Source: Arenibacter antarcticus
Lineage (GTDB): Bacteria; Bacteroidota; Bacteroidia; Flavobacteriales; Flavobacteriaceae
Assembly: GCF_041320605.1 (NCBI RefSeq)
Contig: NZ_CP166679.1
Coordinates: 1,426,001-1,490,000 of the forward strand
DNA length: 64,000 nucleotides
Reading direction: 5' to 3'
Shown here: piece by piece, positions 1-9,082 of the stretch
Layout: every line of letters begins with the position of its first letter
Position numbering within the stretch: the first letter of the stretch is position 1
The notes under the pieces: generated by a model
Database searches by the model: none
Seen by the model: the letters and a program-made list of their open reading frames with translations, nothing else
What the model was told of the DNA's origin: nothing
Position numbers and translations under genes: made by a program

Positions 1-50
1 ATAATAAAGGCCAAGGCGATAAACGCCGAGGCAGATTTAAATAGTTTCAT
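1..50 (-). CDS. 5' end of a secreted or membrane protein (partial)
   Basis: An ATG on the minus strand at 50 opens a frame that stays open to the window edge. The 16-17 visible codons give a short N-terminus with two lysines followed by an Ala/Ile/Leu-rich stretch, which looks like the start of a signal peptide. It lies on the same strand as the AraC gene, about 200 bp beyond that gene's stop. Too little is visible to name a family. Confidence 0.45.
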   Translation of the reverse strand, partial: MKLFKSASAFIALAFI

Positions 51-254
51 ATAGTTCCTGATTTTTATTTTCAATGTTAAATATCGATAATTTACTCGAG
101 AATTTCATTACTTTCTCATTGATTTCCACAAGATTGACTAGGTGTAACAATTAAACCGACTACTGTTAGAAAACTATAGATGGGTACAAAAGAGAAATGT
201 TGTACAAAAAATAATAAAAATATTCCATTTTTTAAATTCAACAAATAGCTCAAG

Positions 255-1181
255 TTATCCGTTAGCCAAAGACATTAGATATTTTTTGGGAGTAGTCCCG
301 TACCGTTTCTTAAAGGCCGAGATAAAATGGCTCGCGGTACTATACCCCACCTTTAAACCTACTTCATTTACATTGTATTTGCCTGTTTCTAACATTTTAC
401 GAGCATATTCCATTTTATAATCAAACAGAAAACTGAACACGGAATCCCCATAGATTTGCTTGAAGCCATCTTTTAATTTTTTAAGGCTCAGCCCTATTTC
501 CTCCGAGAGTTCTACCAAAGTGGGCGGTTCAGCCATCCGGGCAATAATTATTTCTTTAGCCTTACGTATCCTTCTTACATTATCCTCATCCACTAAAAAT
601 GGACAATTTTCCATATCCGCATCCTCGCTCTTATTAAAGTAAAGGGAAATTAGCTCATACACCTTACCCTTTACATATAATTCCTTGATAGACCGATGCA
701 GGTTGTAATTCATAACCTGACTTAAAACTACGGCTATTGCTGGGGATACCGGCTCTTGGGAATAATATTTCTTATCCTTGTTCTCTGCACTTAAAAAAGG
801 AATATAATTGGCCTCCTTGGAAAAAAGAGAATGAAACTTACGAATGGTCATCACCACGGAAACCATCCAAGAATGAGCATTCAATACTAGGTTAAGAGGC
901 AGATCAACTTGAGTATTGTAGAGCAATAAAGAATTTTCCTCGGTAACCTCCAAGGCATACCTACCTTCATTAAAAATAAACTTAGCACTGCCTTTTAAAC
1001 AAAAATGAAATTGAATAAAAGTACTGTCTATTTCCCTTGTAACCATTTGATTATCAACACTATCATTCTGAATTTTTAGCAAAAAAAATCCATCTTCAAC
1101 AAATACCTCCTCAAATGAACCTCGAGCGATGTTTTTTTCTTCCATAATCTCTTTGTTTTGATCAATTCTATTTAGAAGCAT
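255..1181 (-). CDS. AraC-family transcriptional regulator
   Basis: A 308-residue protein with a weakly conserved N-terminal sensor half and a C-terminal AraC-type double helix-turn-helix. In the DNA-binding part (about residues 210-305) the first helix pair reads PTLVELSEEIGLS and the second NVNEVGLKVGYSTASHFISA, followed by the family hallmark FKKRYGTTPKKY. It is divergent from hemA with 168 bp between the starts, and this position next to the tetrapyrrole cluster suggests a role in heme or iron control; that role is inferred. An alternative ATG lies 12 codons inside (MEEKN). Confidence 0.9.
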   Translation of the reverse strand: MLLNRIDQNKEIMEEKNIARGSFEEVFVEDGFFLLKIQNDSVDNQMVTREIDSTFIQFHFCLKGSAKFIFNEGRYALEVTEENSLLLYNTQVDLPLNLVLNAHSWMVSVVMTIRKFHSLFSKEANYIPFLSAENKDKKYYSQEPVSPAIAVVLSQVMNYNLHRSIKELYVKGKVYELISLYFNKSEDADMENCPFLVDEDNVRRIRKAKEIIIARMAEPPTLVELSEEIGLSLKKLKDGFKQIYGDSVFSFLFDYKMEYARKMLETGKYNVNEVGLKVGYSTASHFISAFKKRYGTTPKKYLMSLANG

Positions 1182-1283
1182 TCTAAATTACAGGGATAGT
1201 AATTCACTCCTACCCCGCTAAAATATAGCATTAACAGCATATTAACACCAATTACTACGTTAAAAAACCACAATCGATACTAA

Positions 1284-1314
1284 TTGTTCCTCTAGCGTTA
1301 CTTTTATAACTTTG
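1284..1314 (+). promoter_or_regulatory. Bacteroidota-type promoter of the hem operon
   Basis: TTG at 1284-1286 and TAACTTTG at 1307-1314, 20 bp apart, match the -33 TTG / -7 TAnnTTTG consensus of Bacteroidota housekeeping sigma. Transcription would begin near 1320, about 30 bases before the hemA ATG. Confidence 0.65.
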
Positions 1315-1349
1315 ATGCTCTTATTTTTGTTGCGCTCTGAAGGGTACAT

Positions 1350-2606
1350 ATGAAAGATTATAATATTTCCAAACACAATTCGTTTTATGCCATCGGCCTT
1401 AATTACAAAAAGGCAGATGCTACGATACGCGGTAAATTTAGCTTGGAGGAGAATTCGATAAACCGACTTCTGGAACAGGCAAAGCTTATTGACATAGAAG
1501 ATTTATTGGTAACCTCTACCTGTAATCGAACTGAACTATACGGTTTTGCCCAACATCCTTTTCAATTAATTAAATTGCTATGTGACAATACCAAGGGATC
1601 AGTGGAGGAATTCCAGGAAGTGGCCTATATCTACAAAAACAACGATGCCATAAACCATCTATTCCGAATGGGAACCGGTCTCGACAGTCAAATTTTAGGC
1701 GATTTTGAAATTATCAGTCAGTTGCGACAAAGTTTTAACAGGTCCAAGAAGCATCAAATGGCTAATCCGTTTTTGGAGCGCCTGTGCAACTCCGTGATCC
1801 AAGCTAGTAAACGTATAAAAAATGAGACCGAGATATCCTCTGGAGCCACCTCTGTGGCCTTCGCATCGGTACAATATATCATTAACAATATCCCCAATAT
1901 ATCCGAAAAGAACATTCTACTGTTTGGAACCGGGAAAATCGGAAGAAACACTTGCGAGAACCTTATAAAGCACACCAAAAACTCACATATCACCCTAATT
2001 AACCGTACTAAGGATAAGGCGGAAAAAATTGCCGGAAAATTTAATCTAATTGTAAAGAACTACGGCGACTTACAGGCGGAGATCCGTAATACGGATGTAC
2101 TTATTGTAGCAACAGGTGCGCATTCTCCTACAATTTCCAAGGAGTTGATCTATACCAAAAAACCATTGTTGATCTTGGACCTATCCATTCCCAAGAACGT
2201 ATCGGAAAATGTAACCGAAATGGAAAACGTAACCGTTGTTCATTTAGATCATTTATCTCAAATGACCGATGACACCTTAGAAAACAGAAGGAAGTATGTG
2301 CCACAGGCCGAAGCAATAATAGAAGAGGTTAAAGACGATTTCATCAAATGGCTGGAAACTAGAAAATTTGCTCCAGTGATCAAGGCCCTAAAGAAAAAGC
2401 TTAAAACAATGAAGGACGAAGAGTTGGATTTTCAGAGTAAAAAGATCACCAACTTTAATTCCAAGCAGGCAGATATCGTCACCGAACGCATTATTCAGAA
2501 GATTACCAAACAATTTGCCAATCATCTTAAAGACACTAAAATCGATTCTGATACAAGTTTAGAACTTATTCAACGAGTTTTTCAACTAGACCTGGAATCG
2601 AAATGA
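1350..2606 (+). CDS. hemA: Glutamyl-tRNA reductase
   Basis: Catalyses the NADPH-dependent reduction of glutamyl-tRNA to glutamate-1-semialdehyde, the first committed step of C5-pathway tetrapyrrole synthesis in the cytoplasm. The nucleophilic cysteine is Cys58 in STCNRTE, the catalytic-domain motif GLDSQILGDFEI spans 110-121, and the NADPH-binding glycine pattern GTGKIG sits at 193-198. The length of 418 residues is normal and includes the C-terminal dimerisation helices. Its stop overlaps the hemC start (ATGA), so translation is probably coupled. GluTR is the usual control point of the pathway. Confidence 0.97.
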   Translation: MKDYNISKHNSFYAIGLNYKKADATIRGKFSLEENSINRLLEQAKLIDIEDLLVTSTCNRTELYGFAQHPFQLIKLLCDNTKGSVEEFQEVAYIYKNNDAINHLFRMGTGLDSQILGDFEIISQLRQSFNRSKKHQMANPFLERLCNSVIQASKRIKNETEISSGATSVAFASVQYIINNIPNISEKNILLFGTGKIGRNTCENLIKHTKNSHITLINRTKDKAEKIAGKFNLIVKNYGDLQAEIRNTDVLIVATGAHSPTISKELIYTKKPLLILDLSIPKNVSENVTEMENVTVVHLDHLSQMTDDTLENRRKYVPQAEAIIEEVKDDFIKWLETRKFAPVIKALKKKLKTMKDEELDFQSKKITNFNSKQADIVTERIIQKITKQFANHLKDTKIDSDTSLELIQRVFQLDLESK

Positions 2607-3511
2607 AAACAATAAGAATAGGCACACGGGATAGTCAACTTGCACTATGGCAAGCCCATACCGTACAGTCAGAATTAGAGGCATTAGGCTTTAAGACCGA
2701 AATTGTATCCGTGAAATCCACTGGTGATCTGCTACTCAATAAACCCCTTTACGAACTTGGGATTACAGGAATCTTCACCAAAACCCTAGATGTCGCCATG
2801 ATCAATGGCAATGTGGATATTGCAGTGCACTCCATGAAGGATGTACCAACACGCCTGCCCAAAGGTATAATTCAAACAGCAGTCCTACCAAGGGCCAATA
2901 CCCGAGATATTCTGGTCTATAAGGAACTCGATTTCCTTAACGGAGAAGGTACCGTAGCCACCGGAAGCTTAAGACGGCAAGCACAGTGGCTCAACAAATA
3001 TCCTACCCATAATGTTACTGATATCCGTGGCAATGTAAATACCCGCCTTAAAAAACTTCAAGATAACCCTTGGAATGCGGCCATATTTGCCAAGGCTGGA
3101 CTAGAAAGAATTGAAGTACTTCCTGAAAATCATATAGATTTGGACTGGATGATCCCTGCACCAGCACAAGGGGCCATGGTAGTAGTTACCATGGAAAGCG
3201 ATTCTTTTTCTACGGAAGCAGTCCAAAAACTGAACCACCTACCCACAGAAATATGCACCCACGTGGAACGCGAATTCCTGCAGGTATTAGAAGGAGGTTG
3301 TACCGCACCAATTGGCGCTTTAGCTACCATAGTAAATGACAATTTACATTTCGAAGGGATGCTATTATCGCTGGATGGCAAACAGAAAATGGCCACCAAG
3401 AAAACAATCCCAAGTAAAGATTACAAAGGCTTTGGAAAGGCTTGCGCTATAGAAATTTTAGATCGAGGGGGTAGAGAGTTGATGGTGAAGATTAAAAAAG
3501 AACTGGCATAA
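2603..3511 (+). CDS. hemC: Hydroxymethylbilane synthase (porphobilinogen deaminase)
   Basis: Joins four porphobilinogens into linear hydroxymethylbilane. Cys233 in GGCTAPIGA is the attachment site of the dipyrromethane cofactor; HSMKDVPT (76-83), GSLRRQAQ (121-128) and RGNVNTRL (142-149) are the substrate and cofactor binding segments. The 302-residue length is standard. It starts inside the hemA stop codon and is followed directly by hemD, so hemA-hemC-hemD form one operon. Confidence 0.97.
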   Translation: MKTIRIGTRDSQLALWQAHTVQSELEALGFKTEIVSVKSTGDLLLNKPLYELGITGIFTKTLDVAMINGNVDIAVHSMKDVPTRLPKGIIQTAVLPRANTRDILVYKELDFLNGEGTVATGSLRRQAQWLNKYPTHNVTDIRGNVNTRLKKLQDNPWNAAIFAKAGLERIEVLPENHIDLDWMIPAPAQGAMVVVTMESDSFSTEAVQKLNHLPTEICTHVEREFLQVLEGGCTAPIGALATIVNDNLHFEGMLLSLDGKQKMATKKTIPSKDYKGFGKACAIEILDRGGRELMVKIKKELA

Positions 3512-3536
3512 GCTGTCCTTGGAAAAAATGTATACC

Positions 3537-4241
3537 ATGAGCATAAGCCTACTATCCACCAAAATACTTAGTACGTCCCAAAAGGACCTACTAAACCATC
3601 CCCAATTCCTAATTGAGGAGTATGATGCACTTAAAATCGCCTTTCTTGATCAAGAAATCGACACTTCCTATAAAAATGTCATTTTTACCAGTCAAAATAC
3701 AGTTAAGGCTTATCTAAATTGCCTCAAAAAAACAGCTGACCTCAACAAGGATAATGTTAATAAACCCAATTACTCCCAGATAAAAGCGTTTTGTGTGGGG
3801 GAAAAAACCAAGGCTTTATTAGAGAAAAATGGCATTCATGTGGTAGCGGCGACCCACTATGGTGCAGAATTGGCACAAATACTGGTCACACAATTCTCAA
3901 AAGAATCGTTTCTATTCCTGTGTGGCAATAAAAGACGGTACGAGATCCCTACCAGATTAATAGCAAATAATATCGATTTTAAAGAACAGGTGGTGTATCA
4001 AAATAGTCCTAACCCACAAACCTTTACCACCCAATTTAATGGTATACTATTTTTTAGTCCAACCGGTATAGAAAGTTATCGGATCCAGAATTCTATACAT
4101 GACAGTGTTGCTTTTTGCATCGGGACCACTACCGCAGAAGAAGCTAGAAAACACACCTCAAATATAATTATCGCCAAGAAACCAACGGTGGAAAGTGTCT
4201 TGGAAAAGGTAGCTGAACATTATAAATCTATAATAAATTAA
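3537..4241 (+). CDS. hemD: Uroporphyrinogen-III synthase
   Basis: Cyclises hydroxymethylbilane to uroporphyrinogen III with inversion of ring D. The family is poorly conserved; support comes from size (about 234 residues), the N-terminal SLLSTKIL strand, the segment FTSQNTVKAYL, the C-terminal FFSPTGIESY motif and the position between hemC and hemE. The frame could open earlier at a TTG (3519) or an ATG (3528). The 3537 ATG is preferred because its context TATACCATGAGCATAA is nearly identical to that of the hemE start. Confidence 0.88.
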   Translation: MSISLLSTKILSTSQKDLLNHPQFLIEEYDALKIAFLDQEIDTSYKNVIFTSQNTVKAYLNCLKKTADLNKDNVNKPNYSQIKAFCVGEKTKALLEKNGIHVVAATHYGAELAQILVTQFSKESFLFLCGNKRRYEIPTRLIANNIDFKEQVVYQNSPNPQTFTTQFNGILFFSPTGIESYRIQNSIHDSVAFCIGTTTAEEARKHTSNIIIAKKPTVESVLEKVAEHYKSIIN

Positions 4242-4316
4242 TAGTCGTCAAATCCTCAAGAAACAACATCCAAAAAAATGTTGAAAGAGATAAAGATGGA
4301 GATTAAAACCTATACT

Positions 4317-5345
4317 ATGAGCATAAAAAACGATTTATTCCTAAGAGCGTTAAAAGGAGAAACAGTAGAACGACCCCCGGTATGGATGATGCGTCAAGCG
4401 GGAAGGTATTTGCCCGAATTTATGGCCATCCGCGATAAATACGATTTTTTTACACGTTGTAGAACTCCGGAACTGGCGAGCGAAATTACCGTACAACCCA
4501 TTCGAAGATTCGGGATGGATGCCGCAATTTTGTTCAGTGACATCTTGGTGATTCCACAGGCAATGAATATTGAAGTAGAGATGAAACCCAATTTCGGCCC
4601 CTATTTACCCAATCCTGTAAGAGATCAGAAGGGCGTGGATAATGTAATTGTCCCCGACGTAAATGTAGAATTGGATTATGTAATGCAGGCCATAAAGGCC
4701 ACTAAGGAATTATTGAACGATGACATCCCATTAATCGGTTTCGCAGGTTCTCCGTGGACCATTTTATGCTATGTGGTGCAAGGAGAAGGCAGCAAAACCT
4801 TTGACAAGGCTAAGGAATTCTGTTTTACAAATCCGGTAGCGGCCCATCAGTTGTTACAAAAAATCACAGATACTACCATTGCCTACTTAAAAGCAAAAGT
4901 AAATGCAGGTGTAAATGCCGTTCAGGTGTTCGATTCTTGGGGAGGCATGCTTTCTCCTGTTGACTATCAAGAATTTTCATTCCAGTACATCCAACAGATT
5001 ATAGATGCCTTAAAAGATGAGACTCCAGTAATCGTTTTTGGAAAAGGATGCTGGTTTGCCTTAGGCGATATGGCAAAATCAGGTGCTGCAGCCCTAGGGG
5101 TAGACTGGACCTGTTCCCCTAGAAATGCAAGATTCCTTTCCGGAGGCCAAATTACGCTTCAAGGGAATTTTGACCCCACAAGACTGTTGTCGCCACCGGC
5201 AGTAATCAAGAAAATGGTCACCCAAATGATCAACGAATTTGGGAAAGATAAATATGTGGTAAACTTAGGCCACGGAATCCTACCGCACATACCTTTGGAC
5301 AATGCCAAGGCGTTTATAGACGCGGTAAAAGAATACGGAAACTAA
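4317..5345 (+). CDS. hemE: Uroporphyrinogen decarboxylase
   Basis: Removes the four acetate carboxyls of uroporphyrinogen III to give coproporphyrinogen III. The signature [11 protein letters not shown] is at residues 25-35, followed by [11 protein letters not shown] and GFAGSPWTI; the end of the barrel shows NLGHGILP. The start at 4317 ([14 protein letters not shown]) matches the family N-terminus; an in-frame ATG at 4278 would add 13 residues the family does not have. It follows hemD by 75 bp and is probably in the same transcript. Confidence 0.96.
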   Translation: MSIKNDLFLRALKGETVERPPVWMMRQAGRYLPEFMAIRDKYDFFTRCRTPELASEITVQPIRRFGMDAAILFSDILVIPQAMNIEVEMKPNFGPYLPNPVRDQKGVDNVIVPDVNVELDYVMQAIKATKELLNDDIPLIGFAGSPWTILCYVVQGEGSKTFDKAKEFCFTNPVAAHQLLQKITDTTIAYLKAKVNAGVNAVQVFDSWGGMLSPVDYQEFSFQYIQQIIDALKDETPVIVFGKGCWFALGDMAKSGAAALGVDWTCSPRNARFLSGGQITLQGNFDPTRLLSPPAVIKKMVTQMINEFGKDKYVVNLGHGILPHIPLDNAKAFIDAVKEYGN

Positions 5346-5358
5346 TATTGGGGCGTAT

Positions 5359-5386
5359 CCCTTTTTTGCAAAAAAGCAAAAAAGGG
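5359..5386. repeat. Hairpin element downstream of hemE
   Basis: Perfect 11-bp inverted repeat CCCTTTTTTGC / GCAAAAAAGGG with a six-A loop, preceded by GGGCGTAT and followed by GGTCGCGCTTTC. It starts 13 bp after the hemE stop. It could act as a terminator or mRNA 3' stabiliser; the flanks look like dispersed hairpin repeats I recall from other Flavobacteriaceae, which cannot be verified here. Confidence 0.55.
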
Positions 5387-5528
5387 TCGCGCTTTCTGTT
5401 ATATCTTTTATTTTTATATCCCATACGGAAAACTGATGTCCAAATTTGTTAAGGTATCAGACCCCCAATAAAATGGATCACTAAAAATAAAAGGATGCCA
5501 CGTCAATCGCTTACGCAAAATACAGCTC

Positions 5529-6275
5529 ATGATTAAACATATTCTAAGCGGTATCAAAGCCTATTCGGGTACTTTTAAAATCATTTCCCAACTAGGGCTA
5601 TGGAAGTACTTCTGGATCCCGATCCTTATAAGCATGGTTACAGCTGCCATAATCTTTTCACTCGCTTATACCCTGTCAGATACTATTGGCGGATTTATTT
5701 CCCAAGTTTGGCCATGGGAGTGGGGCAAACATACCGTATTCATTATAAGTGAAGTATTTGGCGGCATGCTGATCCTTGTACTGGGATTTATACTCTACAA
5801 ACATTTGGTAATGGCACTCTCCGCTCCCTTTATGAGCCCAGTATCCGAGAAAATAGAGGCCCACTTGCTGGGGAAAGAAGCCCATAGCCATAGAAACACG
5901 AGTTTCCTTCAGCAGCTATGGCGTGGACTACGCATAAATTTACGAAATCTAGGGATGGAATTACTATGGACCCTTCCAATCTTATTATTTAGTCTTATTC
6001 CCATAATTGGAGTGGTAGCTACCTTTTTACTTTTGTTAGTACAAGCCTACTATGCCGGATTTGGTAATATGGACTACACTTTGGAACGACATTTTAATTA
6101 TTGCGATAGTGTACGCTTTGTTAAACAAAACAAAGGCCTGGCCATAGGAAATGGAATTGTATTTATGCTCTTCCTTTTTATTCCTATTATTGGGGTAATA
6201 TTGGTATTGCCACTATCGGTAACGGCAGCAACCACCAGGACGGTTGCACTTTTAAATCCGGAAAAGGTGAATTGA
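5529..6275 (+). CDS. EI24-domain (CysZ/EI24 family) membrane protein
   Basis: A 248-residue integral membrane protein with about four hydrophobic segments (about residues 27-50, 75-100, 140-175 and 210-235), matching the EI24/CysZ fold. CysZ itself imports sulfate, but this branch is not known to be a sulfate transporter and there is no cysteine-biosynthesis gene nearby. Its place between hemE and hemF suggests co-expression with heme synthesis; the substrate is unknown. Confidence 0.75.
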   Translation: MIKHILSGIKAYSGTFKIISQLGLWKYFWIPILISMVTAAIIFSLAYTLSDTIGGFISQVWPWEWGKHTVFIISEVFGGMLILVLGFILYKHLVMALSAPFMSPVSEKIEAHLLGKEAHSHRNTSFLQQLWRGLRINLRNLGMELLWTLPILLFSLIPIIGVVATFLLLLVQAYYAGFGNMDYTLERHFNYCDSVRFVKQNKGLAIGNGIVFMLFLFIPIIGVILVLPLSVTAATTRTVALLNPEKVN

Positions 6276-6332
6276 TGTCATACGACCTGTAAAGTCTTGC
6301 CGACCTTCCAGGATAACAACAATAACGCGACG

Positions 6333-6363
6333 GACCTACAAGGTTTCCAAAACCTTGAAGGTC
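6333..6363. repeat. Palindromic element upstream of hemF
   Basis: GACCTACAAGGTTT and AAACCTTGAAGGTC form two nested stems (5 and 7 bp) around a CCA loop, with one two-base internal mismatch. The element ends 18 bp before the hemF ATG. A partial relative (CGACCTGTAAAG) lies just upstream near 6285. It resembles REP-like palindromes of flavobacteria and could instead be a leader hairpin affecting hemF translation. Confidence 0.6.
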
Positions 6364-6381
6364 TAACAAATCAAACAAAAC

Positions 6382-7284
6382 ATGAAAAGTAAATTTTACG
6401 CCTACATTCTACAACTTCAAAATAAAATAACCGAAAAATTAGAGGAAGTTGACGGTTCCGCTGTTTTTAAAGAAGACCTATGGGTACGCTCGGAAGGGGG
6501 TGGTGGCCGATCTAGAGTTATAGAAAACGGTGCAGTCTTTGAGAAAGGGGGAGTTAATATTTCCGCAGTTCACGGTGCATTGCCAGAGAGTATGCAAAAC
6601 TATTTTGGCACCAAGGACGCGGATTTTTATGCGTGCGGATTAAGTCTGGTCCTTCACCCTAAGAACCCTATGGTGCCCACCGTACACGCCAACTGGCGTT
6701 ATTTTGAAATGTACGATAAGGAAGGTAATTTAATGGACCAATGGTTCGGTGGCGGACAAGATCTCACCCCATATTATCTGTTTGACGAAGATGCCAAACA
6801 TTTCCATTCCATCTGCAAAAACGCATGTGACAAACACCATCCCGAATTTTACCCCAAGTATAAGGAAAAATGCGACCAGTATTTTTGGAATTCCCATAGG
6901 AACGAGGCCAGAGGGGTAGGTGGACTTTTCTATGACTACTGCAAGGCTACGGACCAAATGAGCATGGAAGATTGGTACAATTTTGAAACAGAAGTAGGAA
7001 ACAGTTTTTTAGAGGCCTACGTTCCCATTGTAGAAAAAAGAAAACAGCTGCCCTATACCAAAGAACAACGAGAATGGCAAGAAATCCGTCGTGGAAGGTA
7101 TGTGGAATTTAACCTGGTGCACGACAAGGGAACCCTATTCGGACTAAAAACCAACGGGAGAATAGAGAGTATTCTGATGAGTTTACCACCACATGTGCAA
7201 TGGCGTTATGACCATCATCCAGAAAAAGGAAGCGAAGAAGAGCGTTTATTAAAAGTACTCGCCCAACCAAAAGACTGGGTATAA
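6382..7284 (+). CDS. hemF: Oxygen-dependent coproporphyrinogen III oxidase
   Basis: Converts two propionates of coproporphyrinogen III to vinyl groups using O2, giving protoporphyrinogen IX. Family motifs are clear: HANWRYFEMYD (from His102), GGGQDLTPYYL (123-133), RGVGGLFYDY, RRGRYVEFNLVHDKGT and a C-terminal PPHVQWRY. Length 300 is normal. The O2-dependent enzyme, rather than radical-SAM HemN, fits an aerobic organism. It is separated from hemE by the EI24 gene but lies on the same strand. Confidence 0.97.
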   Translation: MKSKFYAYILQLQNKITEKLEEVDGSAVFKEDLWVRSEGGGGRSRVIENGAVFEKGGVNISAVHGALPESMQNYFGTKDADFYACGLSLVLHPKNPMVPTVHANWRYFEMYDKEGNLMDQWFGGGQDLTPYYLFDEDAKHFHSICKNACDKHHPEFYPKYKEKCDQYFWNSHRNEARGVGGLFYDYCKATDQMSMEDWYNFETEVGNSFLEAYVPIVEKRKQLPYTKEQREWQEIRRGRYVEFNLVHDKGTLFGLKTNGRIESILMSLPPHVQWRYDHHPEKGSEEERLLKVLAQPKDWV

Positions 7285-7300
7285 TCCCCAAAACAGCAAT

Positions 7301-7459
7301 ATGGGAAAGAAAGGAAAAGAAAAAAACACCCTGAACAAGGCAAAACATACCAAACTGGTAAATAGAAAAAAGAACAAGCTTAAAAAAGAACAGGAAACCA
7401 GAAAAGAGCGATTAAATGAAATTTTACGCAAACAGAAGGACCAAAATAAAGAAGATTAG
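7301..7459 (+). CDS. Small lysine-rich protein, 52 aa
   Basis: A short frame 16 bp after hemF, ATG at 7301 and TAG at 7457-7459. The 52 residues are very basic (about 20 Lys/Arg) with regularly spaced charged residues and no hydrophobic segment, so the product would be a soluble, probably nucleic-acid-associated or disordered helix. The close spacing to hemF supports co-transcription. No named family is recognised. Confidence 0.5.
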   Translation: MGKKGKEKNTLNKAKHTKLVNRKKNKLKKEQETRKERLNEILRKQKDQNKED

Positions 7460-7609
7460 ATAAGTCCAGCTTGCTCTATACGGGCCTAATATGGACTTCC
7501 TCGGAAATAGATAACTCTATATTACTAAATGATTAGTAGACCACAGCTTAATTAATTCAACCAACGGAAATCTTGAGGAGTTTACGAACAACAGTTAGCC
7601 CAATACAAT

Positions 7610-7996
7610 ATGAACTGCCCTTGCGGAACCAATAAATCCTATACTGACTGCTGCGAAGTGGCGCATAAAAATCTATCTGCAGTAGCTACTGCCAAACAAT
7701 TGATGCGCTCCAGATATACAGCTTTTGTTTTGGCAAACGGAAATTATCTAATGGATAGCCATCACAAAAGCAGCCGACCGTTAAAGGAAAAGAACTCTAT
7801 TATTGCATGGGCAAAATCCGTCAGTTGGATCCGTTTGGAGATTTTAGACACCTCCATGGGGGGTGAAAACGACCTTAGAGGCACCGTTACTTTTAATGCC
7901 TTTTTCTTTGAAAATGGAAAGGTGGAAGTTATCCATGAGAAGTCGGACTTTACAAAGGAGAAAGGTGTTTGGCAGTATTTGGGATTAGCCCAATAA
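7610..7996 (+). CDS. YchJ-family protein with N-terminal SEC-C zinc motif
   Basis: A 128-residue protein opening with the metal-binding SEC-C pattern CPCGTNKSYTDCC, followed by the YchJ/UPF0225 core with LMRSRYTAFV and an NTF2-like fold ending in EKGVWQYL. YchJ-type proteins have no settled biochemical role. It sits between hemF and hemB on the same strand, but no functional link to heme synthesis is established. Confidence 0.85.
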   Translation: MNCPCGTNKSYTDCCEVAHKNLSAVATAKQLMRSRYTAFVLANGNYLMDSHHKSSRPLKEKNSIIAWAKSVSWIRLEILDTSMGGENDLRGTVTFNAFFFENGKVEVIHEKSDFTKEKGVWQYLGLAQ

Positions 7997-8062
7997 ACCA
8001 ATACATATCTATACGGATTAGGTGTAGTATCATTATCTTTGAACCATAAAAAAAACATACAA

Positions 8063-9037
8063 ATGTATCCACTTAAAAGAAATAGAAGACTCCGTACCAA
8101 TGAGGCCATACGTTCTTTGGTCCGGGAAACAATTCTCTCCCCAAATGATTTTTTAGTACCCCTTTTTGTTGTGGAAGGCAAGGGTGTAAGGCAAGAGATT
8201 GCCTCCATGCCCAACTATTATCGTTTTAGCTTGGACATATTGGAAAAAGAGGTCAAGGAGCTATGGGCAATGGGCTTAAAATCGGTCCTATTGTTTGCCA
8301 TGATCCCAGAGCATTTAAAAGACAATAAGGGCAAGGAAGCACTAAATCCCAAAGGGCTTATGCAACGCGCCATTAAAACCGTCAAAAATGCCTGCCCAGA
8401 GATGCTTGTTATGACTGATGTAGCCTTTGACCCTTATTCCTCCTACGGACATGATGGGATTGTAGAGGACGGAGAGATCGTAAATGACGATAGCGTTGAA
8501 ATACTCACGGGCATGAGCTTGAGTCACGCTGAGGCGGGAGCCGATTTTGTTGCGCCTAGCGATATGATGGACGGAAGGATTTTAAGCATCAGAGAAGCAT
8601 TGGAAGATGAGGGCTATACCAATACCGGCATTATGGCCTATAGCGCAAAATATGCCAGTGCCTTCTACGGTCCGTTTAGGGATGCGTTGGATTCCGCTCC
8701 AGGATTTGGTGACAAAAAGACCTATCAAATGGATTATGCCAATAGGTTTGAGGCGATAAAGGAAACAGAAATGGATATCGATGAGGGCGCAGATATCGTA
8801 ATGATTAAACCGGGACTTTGCTATCTGGATATTGTTAGGGAAATAAAAAATGAGGTAGATGTGCCGGTGGCCGTTTATCAGGTATCTGGCGAATATGCCA
8901 TGGTTAAAGCAGCGGCCGAAAAAGGCTGGTTGGACCACGATGCCGTAATGATGGAACAGCTTGTCGCGATAAAAAGAGCGGGGGCCAATATCATTGCCAG
9001 TTATTTCGCTAGGGATGCAGTAAAATTATTAGGATAG
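8063..9037 (+). CDS. hemB: Porphobilinogen synthase (delta-aminolevulinate dehydratase)
   Basis: Condenses two 5-aminolevulinates to porphobilinogen. The Schiff-base lysine is Lys249 in MIKPGLCYLD and the second active-site lysine is Lys196 in SAKYASAFYGPFR. The segment DVAFDPYSSYGHDGI (119-133) lacks the three zinc-binding cysteines of the zinc-dependent class, so this enzyme should belong to the Mg-type class. The ATG at 8063 is chosen over an in-frame TTG at 8039 because MYPLKRNRRLR is the usual family start. The gene closes the hem cluster; hemL and the terminal steps are not in the window. Confidence 0.96.
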   Translation: MYPLKRNRRLRTNEAIRSLVRETILSPNDFLVPLFVVEGKGVRQEIASMPNYYRFSLDILEKEVKELWAMGLKSVLLFAMIPEHLKDNKGKEALNPKGLMQRAIKTVKNACPEMLVMTDVAFDPYSSYGHDGIVEDGEIVNDDSVEILTGMSLSHAEAGADFVAPSDMMDGRILSIREALEDEGYTNTGIMAYSAKYASAFYGPFRDALDSAPGFGDKKTYQMDYANRFEAIKETEMDIDEGADIVMIKPGLCYLDIVREIKNEVDVPVAVYQVSGEYAMVKAAAEKGWLDHDAVMMEQLVAIKRAGANIIASYFARDAVKLLG

Positions 9038-9057
9038 AAGCTATTGACCATCTGAAA

Positions 9058-9079
9058 TGAAAAATACACGTATTTTTCA
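9058..9079. terminator. AT-rich hairpin after hemB
   Basis: TGAAAAATA / TATTTTTCA, a perfect 9-bp stem with loop CACG, 20 bp after the hemB stop. The right arm supplies a run of five T. This is a plausible terminator of the hem cluster transcript. Confidence 0.5.
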
Positions 9080-9082
9080 CTC

